Shown here piece after piece: positions 23,494 to 32,878 of a stretch of 64,000 nt of DNA. How positions within the stretch are numbered: position 1 is the stretch's first letter; each line of letters begins with the position of its first letter. Origin of the DNA: UBA1181 sp045601045. Its GTDB lineage: Bacteria > Bacteroidota > Bacteroidia > Bacteroidales > Paludibacteraceae. A program made the translations under genes and the position numbers. The notes below the pieces were generated by a model. It was not told where the DNA came from. It did no database searches and saw only the letters and a program-made list of their open reading frames with translations. The stretch lies in assembly GCA_045601045.1 (NCBI GenBank), contig JAZRZA010000066.1, positions 21,212 through 85,211 of the forward strand. Reading direction: 5' to 3'.

Positions 23494-24075
23494 CTACTCA
23501 CTATCCTTATCAAAAAGAACCTCCAGCGACTTATATGCTTTGTTGTGTGGATTCTCCATCTCACCCGCTTTAATCAGCAATGTGTCATGCCGAAAAATGG
23601 TGTCATTCTTAAAAAAGATCGTGTCGTTCCTGCGGGAATAGGGGAACGTCTCGCGCACATATCCGTTCTCGTCTCTATATGCCAGCCGATACTCCACCAT
23701 GCTGTCGCTTCGGAAAACAAAGGCCTCTCCACCACGCCATGCCTCCAAATCAGGCAAATAAGCGACCATGCGGACCTTGGAATTGTACCGACAAACCTCG
23801 TAGTTCGTGGGTCTGACAGGCAAAAAATGAGCGAAAAAGATCGTCAAAAACAGCGGGACCAATATCTTCTCCCACAAAGCAACCTTCTTCTTGGTGACGA
23901 GCTTGTAGAAGAAGTGGATAGACTTCCCTATCGAATAGAGAAGGAGGGGAAAGGTAAGTGCAACAATCATAAAGATAGCCAGATTATCCTCTATAAAATA
24001 GTTTCCCAAAACCAATATGGTCACCATCAAGGATAGTATGCCAAGGAATTCTAAAACAACATTTCTATTGCTCAT
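23494..24075 (-). CDS. Membrane protein of unknown function
   Basis: 193 residues. Three hydrophobic segments (about residues 8-25, 32-50 and 68-85) are followed by a soluble C-terminal half with repeated beta-like patterns (DTIFFKNDTIFRHDTLLI). The hydrophobic segments indicate inner-membrane location with a C-terminal extracytoplasmic or cytoplasmic domain. No family recognised; it is alone between thyA (convergent) and the mannanase terminator. Confidence 0.7.
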   Translation of the reverse strand: MSNRNVVLEFLGILSLMVTILVLGNYFIEDNLAIFMIVALTFPLLLYSIGKSIHFFYKLVTKKKVALWEKILVPLFLTIFFAHFLPVRPTNYEVCRYNSKVRMVAYLPDLEAWRGGEAFVFRSDSMVEYRLAYRDENGYVRETFPYSRRNDTIFFKNDTIFRHDTLLIKAGEMENPHNKAYKSLEVLFDKDSE

Positions 24076-24164
24076 GGGTTATCTCATAATGTCATCTCCG
24101 ACCACTCATAAATATATCACAAACAAAATTATCAATTATTTCACACATTCCCTAAAATGCTCCA

Positions 24165-24205
24165 CAAAAAAGCGAAGGGGAGAACCTCAACGGTCATCCC
24201 CTTCG
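24165..24205 (-). terminator. Terminator of the GH26-GH5 gene
   Basis: On the minus strand CGAAGGGGA (24205-24197) pairs with TCCCCTTCG (24181-24173) and is followed by CTTTTTTG. It is 58 bp after the mannanase stop codon. Confidence 0.8.
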
Positions 24206-24262
24206 ACTCCATCAAATAAAAAACTTAAACATAATCGTGTTGTCTATACTCGTCACCTCCCG

Positions 24263-26986
24263 CTACTTGGCGATCTTCAATGAAACATTGTTCAACAAGA
24301 CCACATAGTTGCCGTTTGGCAATGTATCGAGATGGATGACGCTATTCTTTTCTACGATATTCACCGAGAGAACGGGGGCAGCGTTTAAATTGATAACCTG
24401 CAAAGTACCGCCATTCTCAGTTGTCACATACAAGGACTCCTCGTTTTGCGCGTAATAGATGATATTAGCCTTGTCAGAAGAGGCCATGTCATTGATCTCC
24501 GTGCTGTCGCATGAATCCAAATTCGGCATCTTCGCCTCCTCCTTCCACGCGTTCACGATCTTCTCGCCCCAATTGCAAGATTTTCCACTGGCGGATTGAA
24601 CAGCCAACGTAGGGTTAGCGGTGGCATCCTTCACAAGGTCCAAATATTGAACAGGACTACCATTGCCGTACCACGACCACGCCAACCAACCGACATTCTT
24701 CTCTTGGCAGTAAGAGAGGATCAAATCCTCATCCACATCACCATCGCTGTGGTACCATCCGAACTCTCCGATACAGAGGGCAAGACCTTGGTTGATCACG
24801 CCGTCGATATTGGACTTCACCTTACCGCTATTTCCAGCCGTTCCATACATATGGATGGAGAAGAGAACATTGTTCTCCTCATCAGCCGACAAGACATCCT
24901 TGCCGTAGGTATGGATGGTAGCGGCGCTCTGACCATATCCACCAGCATCCACCATGATACAGTGGCGAAGACCCGCCTTACGGATGATTGGAATGGCCTT
25001 TACATAACCGTCGCGCCAGTTGGTGGCGGAAGATGAATTGTGCCACTCATTGGCGATATTGATCATCACATAAGACTCTGTACCCTTCAAGGTAGAGGCG
25101 AGATCCGCAAAATATTGAGCGGCACCCTCCAAATCACTGATCTTATCGCTTCCGGTCACATCGTGTACCTCAAGGATGGCCAACATGCCATACTCCTTGC
25201 AAGCATCGATCAACTTCTTCACCGAAGCGGCATTGTCGGCAGGAGAACCATACGCTTTACCATTGGTCAATACAATACGCACCGTATTGGCACCAGCATT
25301 GTGGATCGCCTTCAACTGATCGAAAGCGGAAGATTTGAACCAAGTGTAAGCCATGTTGACACCACGCATCACAAACTCATTATCGCAACGGTCGAGCAAC
25401 TTATTGCCGCTCACCTTGAAACCATCCACATCGGAGGTCTTGAAATCGTAAACTGGGGCGTCATCGTCAGGTTCGATGCGAACATAATCCACAACAGCCC
25501 ACGTCCAAATAGGCGTCAACTTCACTGTATTGTCGCCAGCGGCAAGCTCAAAGGTTCCGACCAACGTCTCACCCATCTTATCCTCTGAATCAATGGTTTG
25601 GGAAGCTCCCAAATTAGCGACACCGCTCACACCATTCACAGCGCAGTCGATCTGCTTGAATCCAAATATGGTATTATAACCCACATATACCTTATAAGAG
25701 CCCTTCGTTTTCGCAGTCACCGTGACATTGACATAATCGGTGCTCTCCTTTAGGTTCAAGGCACCGCTTCCTGATTTTTGGCTCACCATCTCAACAGAAG
25801 CCACGTAATCGGAGGAGCACTCCACCTCAAAGATTCCCCTTGCTCTGGAAATGGCGCAAGCTGGATCCTCCACCTCTTGGTAAGTTCCCCATCCTGGCAT
25901 CTCATCCAAAGTGATGATCGCATCGGAAGCCATCGCCGATTTCCACTCATCATCTGAAGTTTGAGAGATATAATGTCCACCCATATTAGGGCTTTCGTAC
26001 CAAGGCATCCACCAAGACCAGACTGCTCCGTCGTTGGCCATATTCTTAGGATCCATGATCGGGCCATTCTCCGTTACAGCCAATATCTTGTTATTACCCA
26101 TCTCGGAGATGATCTTTTTGTAGGAATCAGCATTGGATTTATAATCATAAGCGGAATTATAGATATCCACACCGATCACATCCACCACATCATCACCAGG
26201 ATACCATTTAGCGCTCAAAGCCTTATAATCATAGCCGATAGCAGGATCTCGCTCGATGTTCCAGGTCCAAATCAAGTTCTTCAAGCCATTGGTGTTGACC
26301 ATACGGTCGTAAACCAAGCGATAGAGCGCCTTGTAAGCCTCCGCACCACGGCAACCCCACCAGAACCATCCACCTGCCGCCTCGTGAAGAGGTCGCCAAA
26401 TAGCCGCGATTCCTTTGTTCTGCAAAACCATTAAATGGGCAGATATCTTATCAATATCATTCACCAAAGCCTTGTAGGTCTCGGAAGAGGTATTCCACTC
26501 TGTGGTTCCCGGTTTAAACGCCTTCGTGAAATCAAAATTCGTTTCACCCTTTCCACTATTCTTTCCAATGGCATAGAATGCCGAATCTTGATCCACCTTC
26601 CAGTGCCAGCAGAAAGCGGGAATACCACCCTCCTTCCACAACTCAGTGGCACGTGAGATCTCGTTCGCCGTATAGCCTTTAAACCAAGACTCGTCAGAGT
26701 GGGCACCCGCCGCCATGATAAAATCGAAACCCACCATCACAGGACTCTTACCACTCTTCTTTTGGACGGCTACGTATTCATAGGTAGAAGCCAATGTGCC
26801 ACCATCCTGATCGCCGGTCATCACACCCGATATGGTCTTCTTACCGTAATTATCATATAAGAACTTATACAATAGAGTCGCTCCCTCCGTCGCGTCTTTT
26901 GTCACCGGAGAGGTGCTGATGGCCGCTACTGCATTACCCCCAAGCAATAGCAACGCGAAAAGTAGAATGGATAGTTTTGTTTTCAT
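24263..26986 (-). CDS. Secreted bifunctional GH26-GH5 mannanase with internal CBM-like domain
   Basis: 907 residues from the ATG at 26986. A signal peptide (about 1-22) is followed by a GH26 domain (about 28-365) with acid/base E202 in WRPLHEAAGGWFWW and nucleophile E306 in AVTENGP. A beta-sandwich of CBM35/CBM6 type (about 378-507, ending VVDYVRIEP) comes next, then a GH5 domain (about 515-800) with acid/base E647 in INIANEW and nucleophile E741 in CIGEFGW. The end has a short type IX-like tail (LPNGNYVVLLNNVSLKIAK). GH26 is predominantly beta-mannanase, and the GH5 part resembles GH5_7-type mannanases, so both ends probably attack beta-mannan. A divergently transcribed SusR-like regulator starts 283 bp away. 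Confidence 0.88.
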   Translation of the reverse strand: MKTKLSILLFALLLLGGNAVAAISTSPVTKDATEGATLLYKFLYDNYGKKTISGVMTGDQDGGTLASTYEYVAVQKKSGKSPVMVGFDFIMAAGAHSDESWFKGYTANEISRATELWKEGGIPAFCWHWKVDQDSAFYAIGKNSGKGETNFDFTKAFKPGTTEWNTSSETYKALVNDIDKISAHLMVLQNKGIAAIWRPLHEAAGGWFWWGCRGAEAYKALYRLVYDRMVNTNGLKNLIWTWNIERDPAIGYDYKALSAKWYPGDDVVDVIGVDIYNSAYDYKSNADSYKKIISEMGNNKILAVTENGPIMDPKNMANDGAVWSWWMPWYESPNMGGHYISQTSDDEWKSAMASDAIITLDEMPGWGTYQEVEDPACAISRARGIFEVECSSDYVASVEMVSQKSGSGALNLKESTDYVNVTVTAKTKGSYKVYVGYNTIFGFKQIDCAVNGVSGVANLGASQTIDSEDKMGETLVGTFELAAGDNTVKLTPIWTWAVVDYVRIEPDDDAPVYDFKTSDVDGFKVSGNKLLDRCDNEFVMRGVNMAYTWFKSSAFDQLKAIHNAGANTVRIVLTNGKAYGSPADNAASVKKLIDACKEYGMLAILEVHDVTGSDKISDLEGAAQYFADLASTLKGTESYVMINIANEWHNSSSATNWRDGYVKAIPIIRKAGLRHCIMVDAGGYGQSAATIHTYGKDVLSADEENNVLFSIHMYGTAGNSGKVKSNIDGVINQGLALCIGEFGWYHSDGDVDEDLILSYCQEKNVGWLAWSWYGNGSPVQYLDLVKDATANPTLAVQSASGKSCNWGEKIVNAWKEEAKMPNLDSCDSTEINDMASSDKANIIYYAQNEESLYVTTENGGTLQVINLNAAPVLSVNIVEKNSVIHLDTLPNGNYVVLLNNVSLKIAK

Positions 26987-27204
26987 GTGTACCAATCTTT
27001 TTAGTTTTTCGATAATATATGCTTTTAATACAAATTACTTACACCGCAAATATCCGAAATCAAACGATTCCATCAGTTATCCATCCGTTTCAAAAAGATA
27101 TATATTTGTGCCATATCACCCTATTTTCCTATGCGTCAACAAGAGGGCAAGATGTTCTTATGTGTCAAATATCACTTTTATTAACATACACTTTTGTTTC
27201 ATTC

Positions 27205-27235
27205 TTTGTATTCACCGAGAAAAAAAGTACCTTTG
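27205..27235 (+). promoter_or_regulatory. Canonical Bacteroidetes promoter of the SusR-like regulator gene
   Basis: TTTG (27205-27208), 19 bp, then TACCTTTG (27228-27235): a full match to the TTTG-N19-TAnnTTTG consensus. The predicted start of transcription is near 27242, which places the TTG at 27258 very close to the 5' end and supports the ATG at 27270. Confidence 0.8.
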
Positions 27236-27269
27236 TAGGAATTGAATAAAGAGGGAATTGTATTATTTT

Positions 27270-30032
27270 ATGTGTTTTAGGAATTACATACTCGTTCTGT
27301 TCTTATTCGCTTGCCACCTCGCGTACGCAAGCGAGAACTTGTGCTTCGATCACTACACCACGAAGAACGGCGTGTGTTGCGACTTCATCCTAAACATCAA
27401 CCAAGACAAAAACGGATTCATCTGGATCGCCACCAAAGACGGTGTCAGCCGATTCGACGGAACCAACTTCAAGAACTATTCGAAAAGGCAAGGCGGCCTA
27501 ATGGAGAATGAGGTGCTCTGCATCAAACGAGGCCAGGACGACCAACTCTACGCCGGTGGTAACAACGGTATGTTACAGGCTTATGACGCGCAAAGCGACC
27601 AATTCGTCAGCCGCCAGTTTCCCGATCTGACCGGGAAATACGCCAAAACCGTACTTAACATATCACGCAACCGCCAAGGCCACGATTTCCTATTGACCAC
27701 AAGCGGTATCTTCTCCTACGACTCCACAAGCCAGACCTTCGGCAAAGAGCCGTTTCTCAGCGACTCCACCTACCATCTTCTTGTCAACGGATTCTATCAA
27801 GACAAGAATGGTCGCTATTGGGTAGGCGCATTCGACGGACTTCATGTTTTTGACAAAAAAGGAAAGGAGTTGGGCTTTTACAGCCTTTCCAAAGATAAAG
27901 CTCCCGTATCATCCATCCTGGAGATCGACTCCACCCAGGTGTTGGTAGCGACCAATATGGGCGGTGTGTGGTTGTTCAAAGTGGGCGACGAACTGCCACA
28001 AGCGTCGCTGTTGTCAACACCTTTCAAGAACATCTCCGTAATGATGAAGGACAGCAAAGGGCTCGTCTGGTTTGGTACCTGGGGAGACGGTCTATGGCGT
28101 ATGGAGCGCCTGGGCTCATTTACGGAGATAAAATCATACGGCAACGTGGATGACCTTCAAAAAACTCACACGCTCTTTGAGGACGCCAACCACAACATCT
28201 GGATCGGAACACAAGTGAATGGATTGTTCCGTCTCCAAACGGATAACGACACCAAGATACTCCACTCCTCCGAAATGGGTTATCCGAAGGTGGACGCCTC
28301 CTGTTTCATCGAACGGGGCGACGGCGACATCTACGTGGGTTCGGATGGATCAGGCGCCTTTTTGGTCTCTCCGAAGGGAAAAATGAAGCAGAATCTCCAG
28401 CAACATTTCAGCGTCATGGGGGCGAGTCTCCTCTCTTTCTGCAAAGGAGAAAAGGATAACTTACTCGTATCTTCCTGGTTCGGAGGCATCGGCGAAATCT
28501 CCGCTGAGGGCAAGGTTACCCCCATAAAATACGAGGGGCTCAACAACACCACCAACAGTTCCAAGTGCGTCCGTCTCATGCGTAACGGTGAACTTTGGGT
28601 AGCCACCCAAGGAGACGGTGTCTACGTCAGGAACAAAGAGGGCAAGTGGTCGAAACACGAACTGGTGGTTAACGAGGATGTGAAGGACCGCTGGATCGAT
28701 GATATGGAAGAGGATGCGGATGGTATCAAATGGATGCTCTCCAACCAAATTATCTGGCGCTACGACGGAGAAAAACTCCGTATGTTCAACGCCGCGGACT
28801 CCACCCAAACAGCAGAACCGTGCAAATTCACAGACTGCGTTTGCGATGCGGAAGGAAATCTCTACATCGCCACCAATTACGGCATCGCCCGCATCGTCAA
28901 GGATAGTAAAAAGATCGAGTTCCTCGATTATACTCCCGTCGCCAAATTCTCTTCCGTCAATTTCGACAAGAATGGCTATCTATGGTGCAGCGGTGAGACA
29001 GGCATCCACCGCGTCAACATCCAAAAGAACACCTACAAGACGATTCCGCTTCCTACCGACAAATACGGTAAACTCTACTTCCAGCCAAGAGCGATTTACG
29101 AAAGTTCCAAAGGCACCCTCTTCTTCGGATGCTCCAACGGATTCATCGTACTCGACCCAAGCAAATTAGGGGTGGCGAACGCTGTGGACTATGCGGCATG
29201 GGCCCAAGCGCAATGCAAAATGGAGGACGGGGAGGTACAACGCCTTGACCTGCAAAAAGAGAGTGTCAAGATCGGTTATAATAACGACGAGACACGGATT
29301 CTATTCGATGTTGTCTCTCTCACGGGACCAGACGTGATCTGCCGCTACCGCATCGGAGAGCAAGACGAATGGCACAATTTGGGAAGTGCCCGCGAGATCG
29401 TATTAAACCATCTCCCTTCGGGCAAATATAATTTGGAACTAATGGCCTTCAAGGATGGAGGCGAGTCCAATGCGATTACCCTCCACAAACTCATCAAGGT
29501 AGAGCATCCATGGTGGGTGTCTTGGTGGTTCATTACTCTATCGATCCTTGCGTTAGGAGGTTTAGGATGTGCGCTCTACCTCCGTAGGAAAAGGGAGAAG
29601 GAACGGGAAGAACAGGCAAGGAAAGAGTACGAAGAGAAGTTGGCAGCCGCTGCCACCCTCCAAGAGAGTGAGCAAACAAACGATGAGGGAGATCTCCCTA
29701 AGAAACCGGAGATACACCCATTCATGGCGCAAGTATTCGAAGTGATTGAACACAACTACGAAGATCCTGATTTCTCCGTAGAGGAGTTGGCCAAGGAGTT
29801 GAATACCAGCAAATCAACCCTCATCCGCAAATTGAAACCGCTCACCGAGCAAACCCCAATCGAGATGATCAGCGAATTCCGCTTGAAGAGGGCAGATGAG
29901 ATGTTGCGGACCATGGACTTGCCAGTAAAAGAGGTCGCCTTCAAAACTGGTTTCAACAGTCCATACTATTTCAGCCGTAAATACAAGGAATTCTTCGGAT
30001 TTCCGCCTTCTCAGATTAAGGAGAAGGAATAA
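27270..30032 (+). CDS. SusR-like membrane regulator: propeller sensor plus AraC-type HTH
   Basis: 920 residues from the ATG at 27270. A signal peptide is followed by repeated propeller blades with the motif IWIATKDGVSRFDG and variants (VWFGTWGDGLWR, IWIGTQVNGLFR, LWVATQGDGVYV) over about residues 25-640, then a Y_Y_Y-type domain. One transmembrane helix follows (WWFITLSILALGGLGCALYL, about 755-775), then a basic coiled segment and an AraC-type double helix-turn-helix (about 815-915). There is no histidine kinase or receiver domain, so this is the SusR layout rather than a hybrid two-component system. It probably senses an oligosaccharide in the periplasm and activates the divergent mannanase gene. 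Confidence 0.88.
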   Translation: MCFRNYILVLFLFACHLAYASENLCFDHYTTKNGVCCDFILNINQDKNGFIWIATKDGVSRFDGTNFKNYSKRQGGLMENEVLCIKRGQDDQLYAGGNNGMLQAYDAQSDQFVSRQFPDLTGKYAKTVLNISRNRQGHDFLLTTSGIFSYDSTSQTFGKEPFLSDSTYHLLVNGFYQDKNGRYWVGAFDGLHVFDKKGKELGFYSLSKDKAPVSSILEIDSTQVLVATNMGGVWLFKVGDELPQASLLSTPFKNISVMMKDSKGLVWFGTWGDGLWRMERLGSFTEIKSYGNVDDLQKTHTLFEDANHNIWIGTQVNGLFRLQTDNDTKILHSSEMGYPKVDASCFIERGDGDIYVGSDGSGAFLVSPKGKMKQNLQQHFSVMGASLLSFCKGEKDNLLVSSWFGGIGEISAEGKVTPIKYEGLNNTTNSSKCVRLMRNGELWVATQGDGVYVRNKEGKWSKHELVVNEDVKDRWIDDMEEDADGIKWMLSNQIIWRYDGEKLRMFNAADSTQTAEPCKFTDCVCDAEGNLYIATNYGIARIVKDSKKIEFLDYTPVAKFSSVNFDKNGYLWCSGETGIHRVNIQKNTYKTIPLPTDKYGKLYFQPRAIYESSKGTLFFGCSNGFIVLDPSKLGVANAVDYAAWAQAQCKMEDGEVQRLDLQKESVKIGYNNDETRILFDVVSLTGPDVICRYRIGEQDEWHNLGSAREIVLNHLPSGKYNLELMAFKDGGESNAITLHKLIKVEHPWWVSWWFITLSILALGGLGCALYLRRKREKEREEQARKEYEEKLAAAATLQESEQTNDEGDLPKKPEIHPFMAQVFEVIEHNYEDPDFSVEELAKELNTSKSTLIRKLKPLTEQTPIEMISEFRLKRADEMLRTMDLPVKEVAFKTGFNSPYYFSRKYKEFFGFPPSQIKEKE

Positions 30033-30041
30033 AGGACAATT

Positions 30042-30076
30042 TCTAGTTTTTCTAGTTTTTCTAGTTTTTCTAGTTT
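30042..30076. repeat. Four tandem copies of a 9-bp repeat
   Basis: TCTAGTTTT repeats from 30042 with 9-bp period (four copies, the last incomplete). It lies 42 bp upstream of the four-helix-bundle gene and may vary in copy number. Confidence 0.85.
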
Positions 30077-30117
30077 ATTTTTGAATACTATTTTTATTAA
30101 CTAAAATACTATTTGTT

Positions 30118-30684
30118 ATGCTTGCAGACAATAAGTTTCTTAGAGGGAACGGCGATTGCCGCAACACCTATTTCTACAGAAAATCACAAGTAATCTATGA
30201 TTTAACATTCCATTTCGCTCACAAATATCTTCATAGTTATAAAGACCGTACATTAGATCAAATGATCCAAGCCGCTCGCTCAGGAAAACAAAATTTTGTC
30301 GAAGGAATGTCCGATGGAGTAACATCCACAGAGATGCAAATCAAGCTCCTAAATGTTGGCAAAAGTAGCCTCCTTGAATTACGGGAGGATTTTGAGGATT
30401 ACATCCGCACTCGAAAATTATCATTATGGGATGAAACACACGAACGTTATTCCAATATGGTAACCTACTGTAAAAACCACAACGACCTTAGCGACTATCA
30501 GCCATTTTTCGAAATATGGGACGATGAGGAACTGGCCAATGTGGCACTGACGCTTATTCATCAGACCGACCGAATGCTACATAGTTTCATCAGGAAACTT
30601 GAGGACCAATTTGTCCAAACTGGTGGATTGCGAGAGGCTATGACCAAAGCCCGGATTGAAGCACGAAAGGCCGCTCCAAGATAA
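30118..30684 (+). CDS. Four-helix bundle protein (S23/IVP-like, suffix-domain type)
   Basis: 188 residues, helical throughout. FYRKSQVIYDLTFHFAHKYL, DQMIQAARSGKQNFVEG and EMQIKLLNVGKSSLLELREDFEDYI match the four-helix-bundle family related to the 23S rRNA intervening-sequence protein, with an extra C-terminal helical suffix. The molecular role is unknown; related proteins are widespread in Bacteroidetes as scattered single genes. It is preceded by the 9-bp tandem repeat and followed by convergent genes. Confidence 0.8.
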   Translation: MLADNKFLRGNGDCRNTYFYRKSQVIYDLTFHFAHKYLHSYKDRTLDQMIQAARSGKQNFVEGMSDGVTSTEMQIKLLNVGKSSLLELREDFEDYIRTRKLSLWDETHERYSNMVTYCKNHNDLSDYQPFFEIWDDEELANVALTLIHQTDRMLHSFIRKLEDQFVQTGGLREAMTKARIEARKAAPR

Positions 30685-30695
30685 CAAAAGCCTCG

Positions 30696-31058
30696 CTACT
30701 CATCCAACTCTTGCTGCGCCTCCTTCAAAGAGGAAATCTCCCCCTCCACCCACTTTGCGGCGATGGCATCTAAAATGGCATAGCGCTTTTCAGTACGGAA
30801 GTTACGATTTGAGTCATTGTCTAAACTCTCCGCCAGCTCACCAAAATCGAGATTTTCCTCCAAAATACGAGAAACGATTTCAGTTTTTATCTCCTTTTCA
30901 GTAATCTCCTCTTCATCAGAAGCCTCACCCACGATCTCACCATCATAGCTATCATCCTCCAAGTCCTCCATGACCTCACGTCTGATCACCTTAAAATCGC
31001 CACGGAAGGTAGCAACACCCTCCAACGACCGTTCCAACTCTTCGTAAGACAACTCCAT
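30696..31058 (-). CDS. Small acidic protein of unknown function
   Basis: 120 residues, strongly acidic (for example EASDEEEITEKEI) and predicted helical in its C-terminal half (KRYAILDAIAAKWVEGEISS). No signal peptide or membrane segment. The start codon is 3 bp after the stop of the thioesterase gene upstream, so the two are cotranscribed. No family recognised. Confidence 0.7.
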   Translation of the reverse strand: MELSYEELERSLEGVATFRGDFKVIRREVMEDLEDDSYDGEIVGEASDEEEITEKEIKTEIVSRILEENLDFGELAESLDNDSNRNFRTEKRYAILDAIAAKWVEGEISSLKEAQQELDE

Positions 31059-31061
31059 GAC

Positions 31062-31466
31062 TTATTCCTTTTTAGCGGCGAACAAAGCTTTGTCCACAGA
31101 CTCCGCAATGCCTAATCTGCCATTTATTTTCGCAACAATCTCAAATCTTCCCTTGGTGCACAATTTGTTGTCGGAGAGGCGGTAAATATCCTCATAAAAA
31201 ATATAGCGGATACCCTCTTTCTCTACATTGAGTCGACAAACGAACTCATCATTGCTTCTCAACGAGTCCTTGTATTGCAACTCCGCCTTGGCCACCACCA
31301 AGATGATGCCCGCATTGGTCAATTCCATGAAATCCAAATTCACCGTTTGGATAAAACGATGTCTGGCATGCTCCATGTAATGTTGGTAATTGGCGTTATT
31401 GACGATTCCTTGGGCATCGCACTCATAGTCGCGCACCTCGAACTTATATTCAAATATATATTCCAT
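31062..31466 (-). CDS. Acyl-CoA thioesterase (4-hydroxybenzoyl-CoA thioesterase/YbgC type)
   Basis: 134 residues from the ATG at 31466. The start with EYKFEVRDYECDAQGIVNNANYQHYMEHARHRF is the signature of YbgC/4HBT-type hotdog thioesterases, with the catalytic Asp in the Y-x-C-D-A-Q-G-I-V-N segment. It should hydrolyse short acyl-CoA or related thioesters. The -7 box at 31490-31497 supports this start over the frame opening at 31520. Confidence 0.88.
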   Translation of the reverse strand: MEYIFEYKFEVRDYECDAQGIVNNANYQHYMEHARHRFIQTVNLDFMELTNAGIILVVAKAELQYKDSLRSNDEFVCRLNVEKEGIRYIFYEDIYRLSDNKLCTKGRFEIVAKINGRLGIAESVDKALFAAKKE

Positions 31467-31489
31467 TCCTTCTCTATTTTGTTGTTTTA

Positions 31490-31497
31490 CAAAATTA
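31490..31497 (-). promoter_or_regulatory. Promoter -7 box of the thioesterase/acidic protein unit
   Basis: TAATTTTG on the minus strand (perfect TAnnTTTG), 24 bp upstream of the start codon. Confidence 0.55.
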
Positions 31498-31540
31498 ATC
31501 GAAATATTGTTGCTATGCAAAATAGTTTCGTTCCACTTAC

Positions 31541-31571
31541 TTTGCCCAATATCGTTTTATTCTTACCTTCG
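31541..31571 (+). promoter_or_regulatory. Promoter of the CapA-like gene
   Basis: TTTG (31541-31544), 19 bp, then TACCTTCG (31564-31571), one mismatch to the consensus. The ATG follows 21 bp later. Confidence 0.65.
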
Positions 31572-31591
31572 TAGAAAAGAGCACTGATCAA

Positions 31592-32875
31592 ATGGTATGC
31601 GCAAAATCTCATAGGAAGATAGGCAGATGGGTGACATGGGTGGCCCTACTACTCTTCGCATGTTCAAGAGGGAGCAACCTCGAAGAGCATACCACATCGT
31701 CCGAAACGGTGCAGCGCGACTCCTCAAACATTCGCCAGGAAGAGATCGACTCTATCACTAACTGCCCTATCCAACGCCTTAGAATCAGTGCGGTCGGCGA
31801 CATCATGCTCCACGATTATCAAATGAGGAAGGCCTACCGCAACGATACCGACACCTTTGATTTTAGCCCTGTCTTTCAACAAATCCAGCCCTACTTAGAT
31901 GAGGCGGATCTACTCATCGGCAACTTGGAAACTGTGTTCGGAGGCAAGAAGAAGGGAAGAGACACCTCCGTTTATGGTTACGGAACATTCCCCTATTTCA
32001 ATGCGCCAGATTGCTTCGCCACTACCCTATCAGAGGCGGGTTTCGACTGGCTGGCTACCGCCAACAACCATATACTGGACGCATACCCCGCAGGCATCAC
32101 CAGAACTCTCAATCTCCTCGATTCGCTCGGCATCTCCCACCACGGCACATCACGAGATTCTGCGGAGAGACAAGTGTTGAGCATCATCGAGAAGAACGGC
32201 ATCAAGGTGGGACTTCTCAGTTATACCCATAGCCTCAACGGCATCCATCTCAAAAAAGAGCACTCATTCATGGTCAACGAATACCGGAAATACGACTCCA
32301 CCAAGGTGAGTGAAATGTGCGCGGTGGCACGCCGCCTCAGAGAGGCCGGGGCCGATTTCACCATCGCCTACCTTCACTGCGGTACGGAATACCAACGTAC
32401 GCCCAACCGTTACCAACGACGTATGGCGGATTCTTTGCATAAAGCGGGATGTGATCTGATCCTTATGTCGCACCCCCATATCCTCCAACGCCTGGAAATA
32501 ATTCCCCCAACAGAGGAACAGAGAGGTTCCCTTGTGGCTTACTCCTTAGGCAACTTTCTCTCTTCACAAGTATATTCCGACAGCATCCCCAAAGATATTG
32601 GCGCCATACTGGAGGTGACCATCCGAAAGGATTCAAGCGGCACAACCATCGATCAAGTGTCGGTAGTGCCTACCTATACCTATTGGCGGAAAAGCCACAT
32701 AGGCATACTCCCCGTCATCCAGGCTTATAACCATCCGGATTCGCTCTTCCACCTCTACAAAAGAGACAAAGAGAGGGTGAAGGATGCCTTCTCAAAGACA
32801 CTCATCACCCTCCGTGGAAAAATGGATAGTACCCTTTGGAGCATCGATGATGATCGATATCTCCTCAAATGGTAA
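31592..32875 (+). CDS. CapA/PgsA-like metallophosphatase lipoprotein
   Basis: 427 residues. The N-terminal hydrophobic segment ends in a lipobox (LLFACSRG, C24), so this is a lipoprotein. The body matches the bacterial capsule synthesis protein CapA family: AVGDIMLHD (about 67-75), LIGNLETVFGG, TANNHILDAYPAGI, GLLSYTHSLNG and LMSHPHILQRLE with the calcineurin-like metal ligands. Homologues help make poly-gamma-glutamate in Bacillus, but in Bacteroidetes the substrate is unknown, and no other pgs genes are present. Confidence 0.85.
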   Translation: MVCAKSHRKIGRWVTWVALLLFACSRGSNLEEHTTSSETVQRDSSNIRQEEIDSITNCPIQRLRISAVGDIMLHDYQMRKAYRNDTDTFDFSPVFQQIQPYLDEADLLIGNLETVFGGKKKGRDTSVYGYGTFPYFNAPDCFATTLSEAGFDWLATANNHILDAYPAGITRTLNLLDSLGISHHGTSRDSAERQVLSIIEKNGIKVGLLSYTHSLNGIHLKKEHSFMVNEYRKYDSTKVSEMCAVARRLREAGADFTIAYLHCGTEYQRTPNRYQRRMADSLHKAGCDLILMSHPHILQRLEIIPPTEEQRGSLVAYSLGNFLSSQVYSDSIPKDIGAILEVTIRKDSSGTTIDQVSVVPTYTYWRKSHIGILPVIQAYNHPDSLFHLYKRDKERVKDAFSKTLITLRGKMDSTLWSIDDDRYLLKW

Positions 32876-32878
32876 AGG

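Noticed and set aside
27270..30032. Hybrid two-component system
   Set aside because: Histidine kinase, ATPase and receiver domains are absent between the membrane helix and the AraC-type HTH.
31592..32875. CapA-like gene as part of a capsule cluster
   Set aside because: No other capsule or poly-gamma-glutamate genes are nearby; single family member only.
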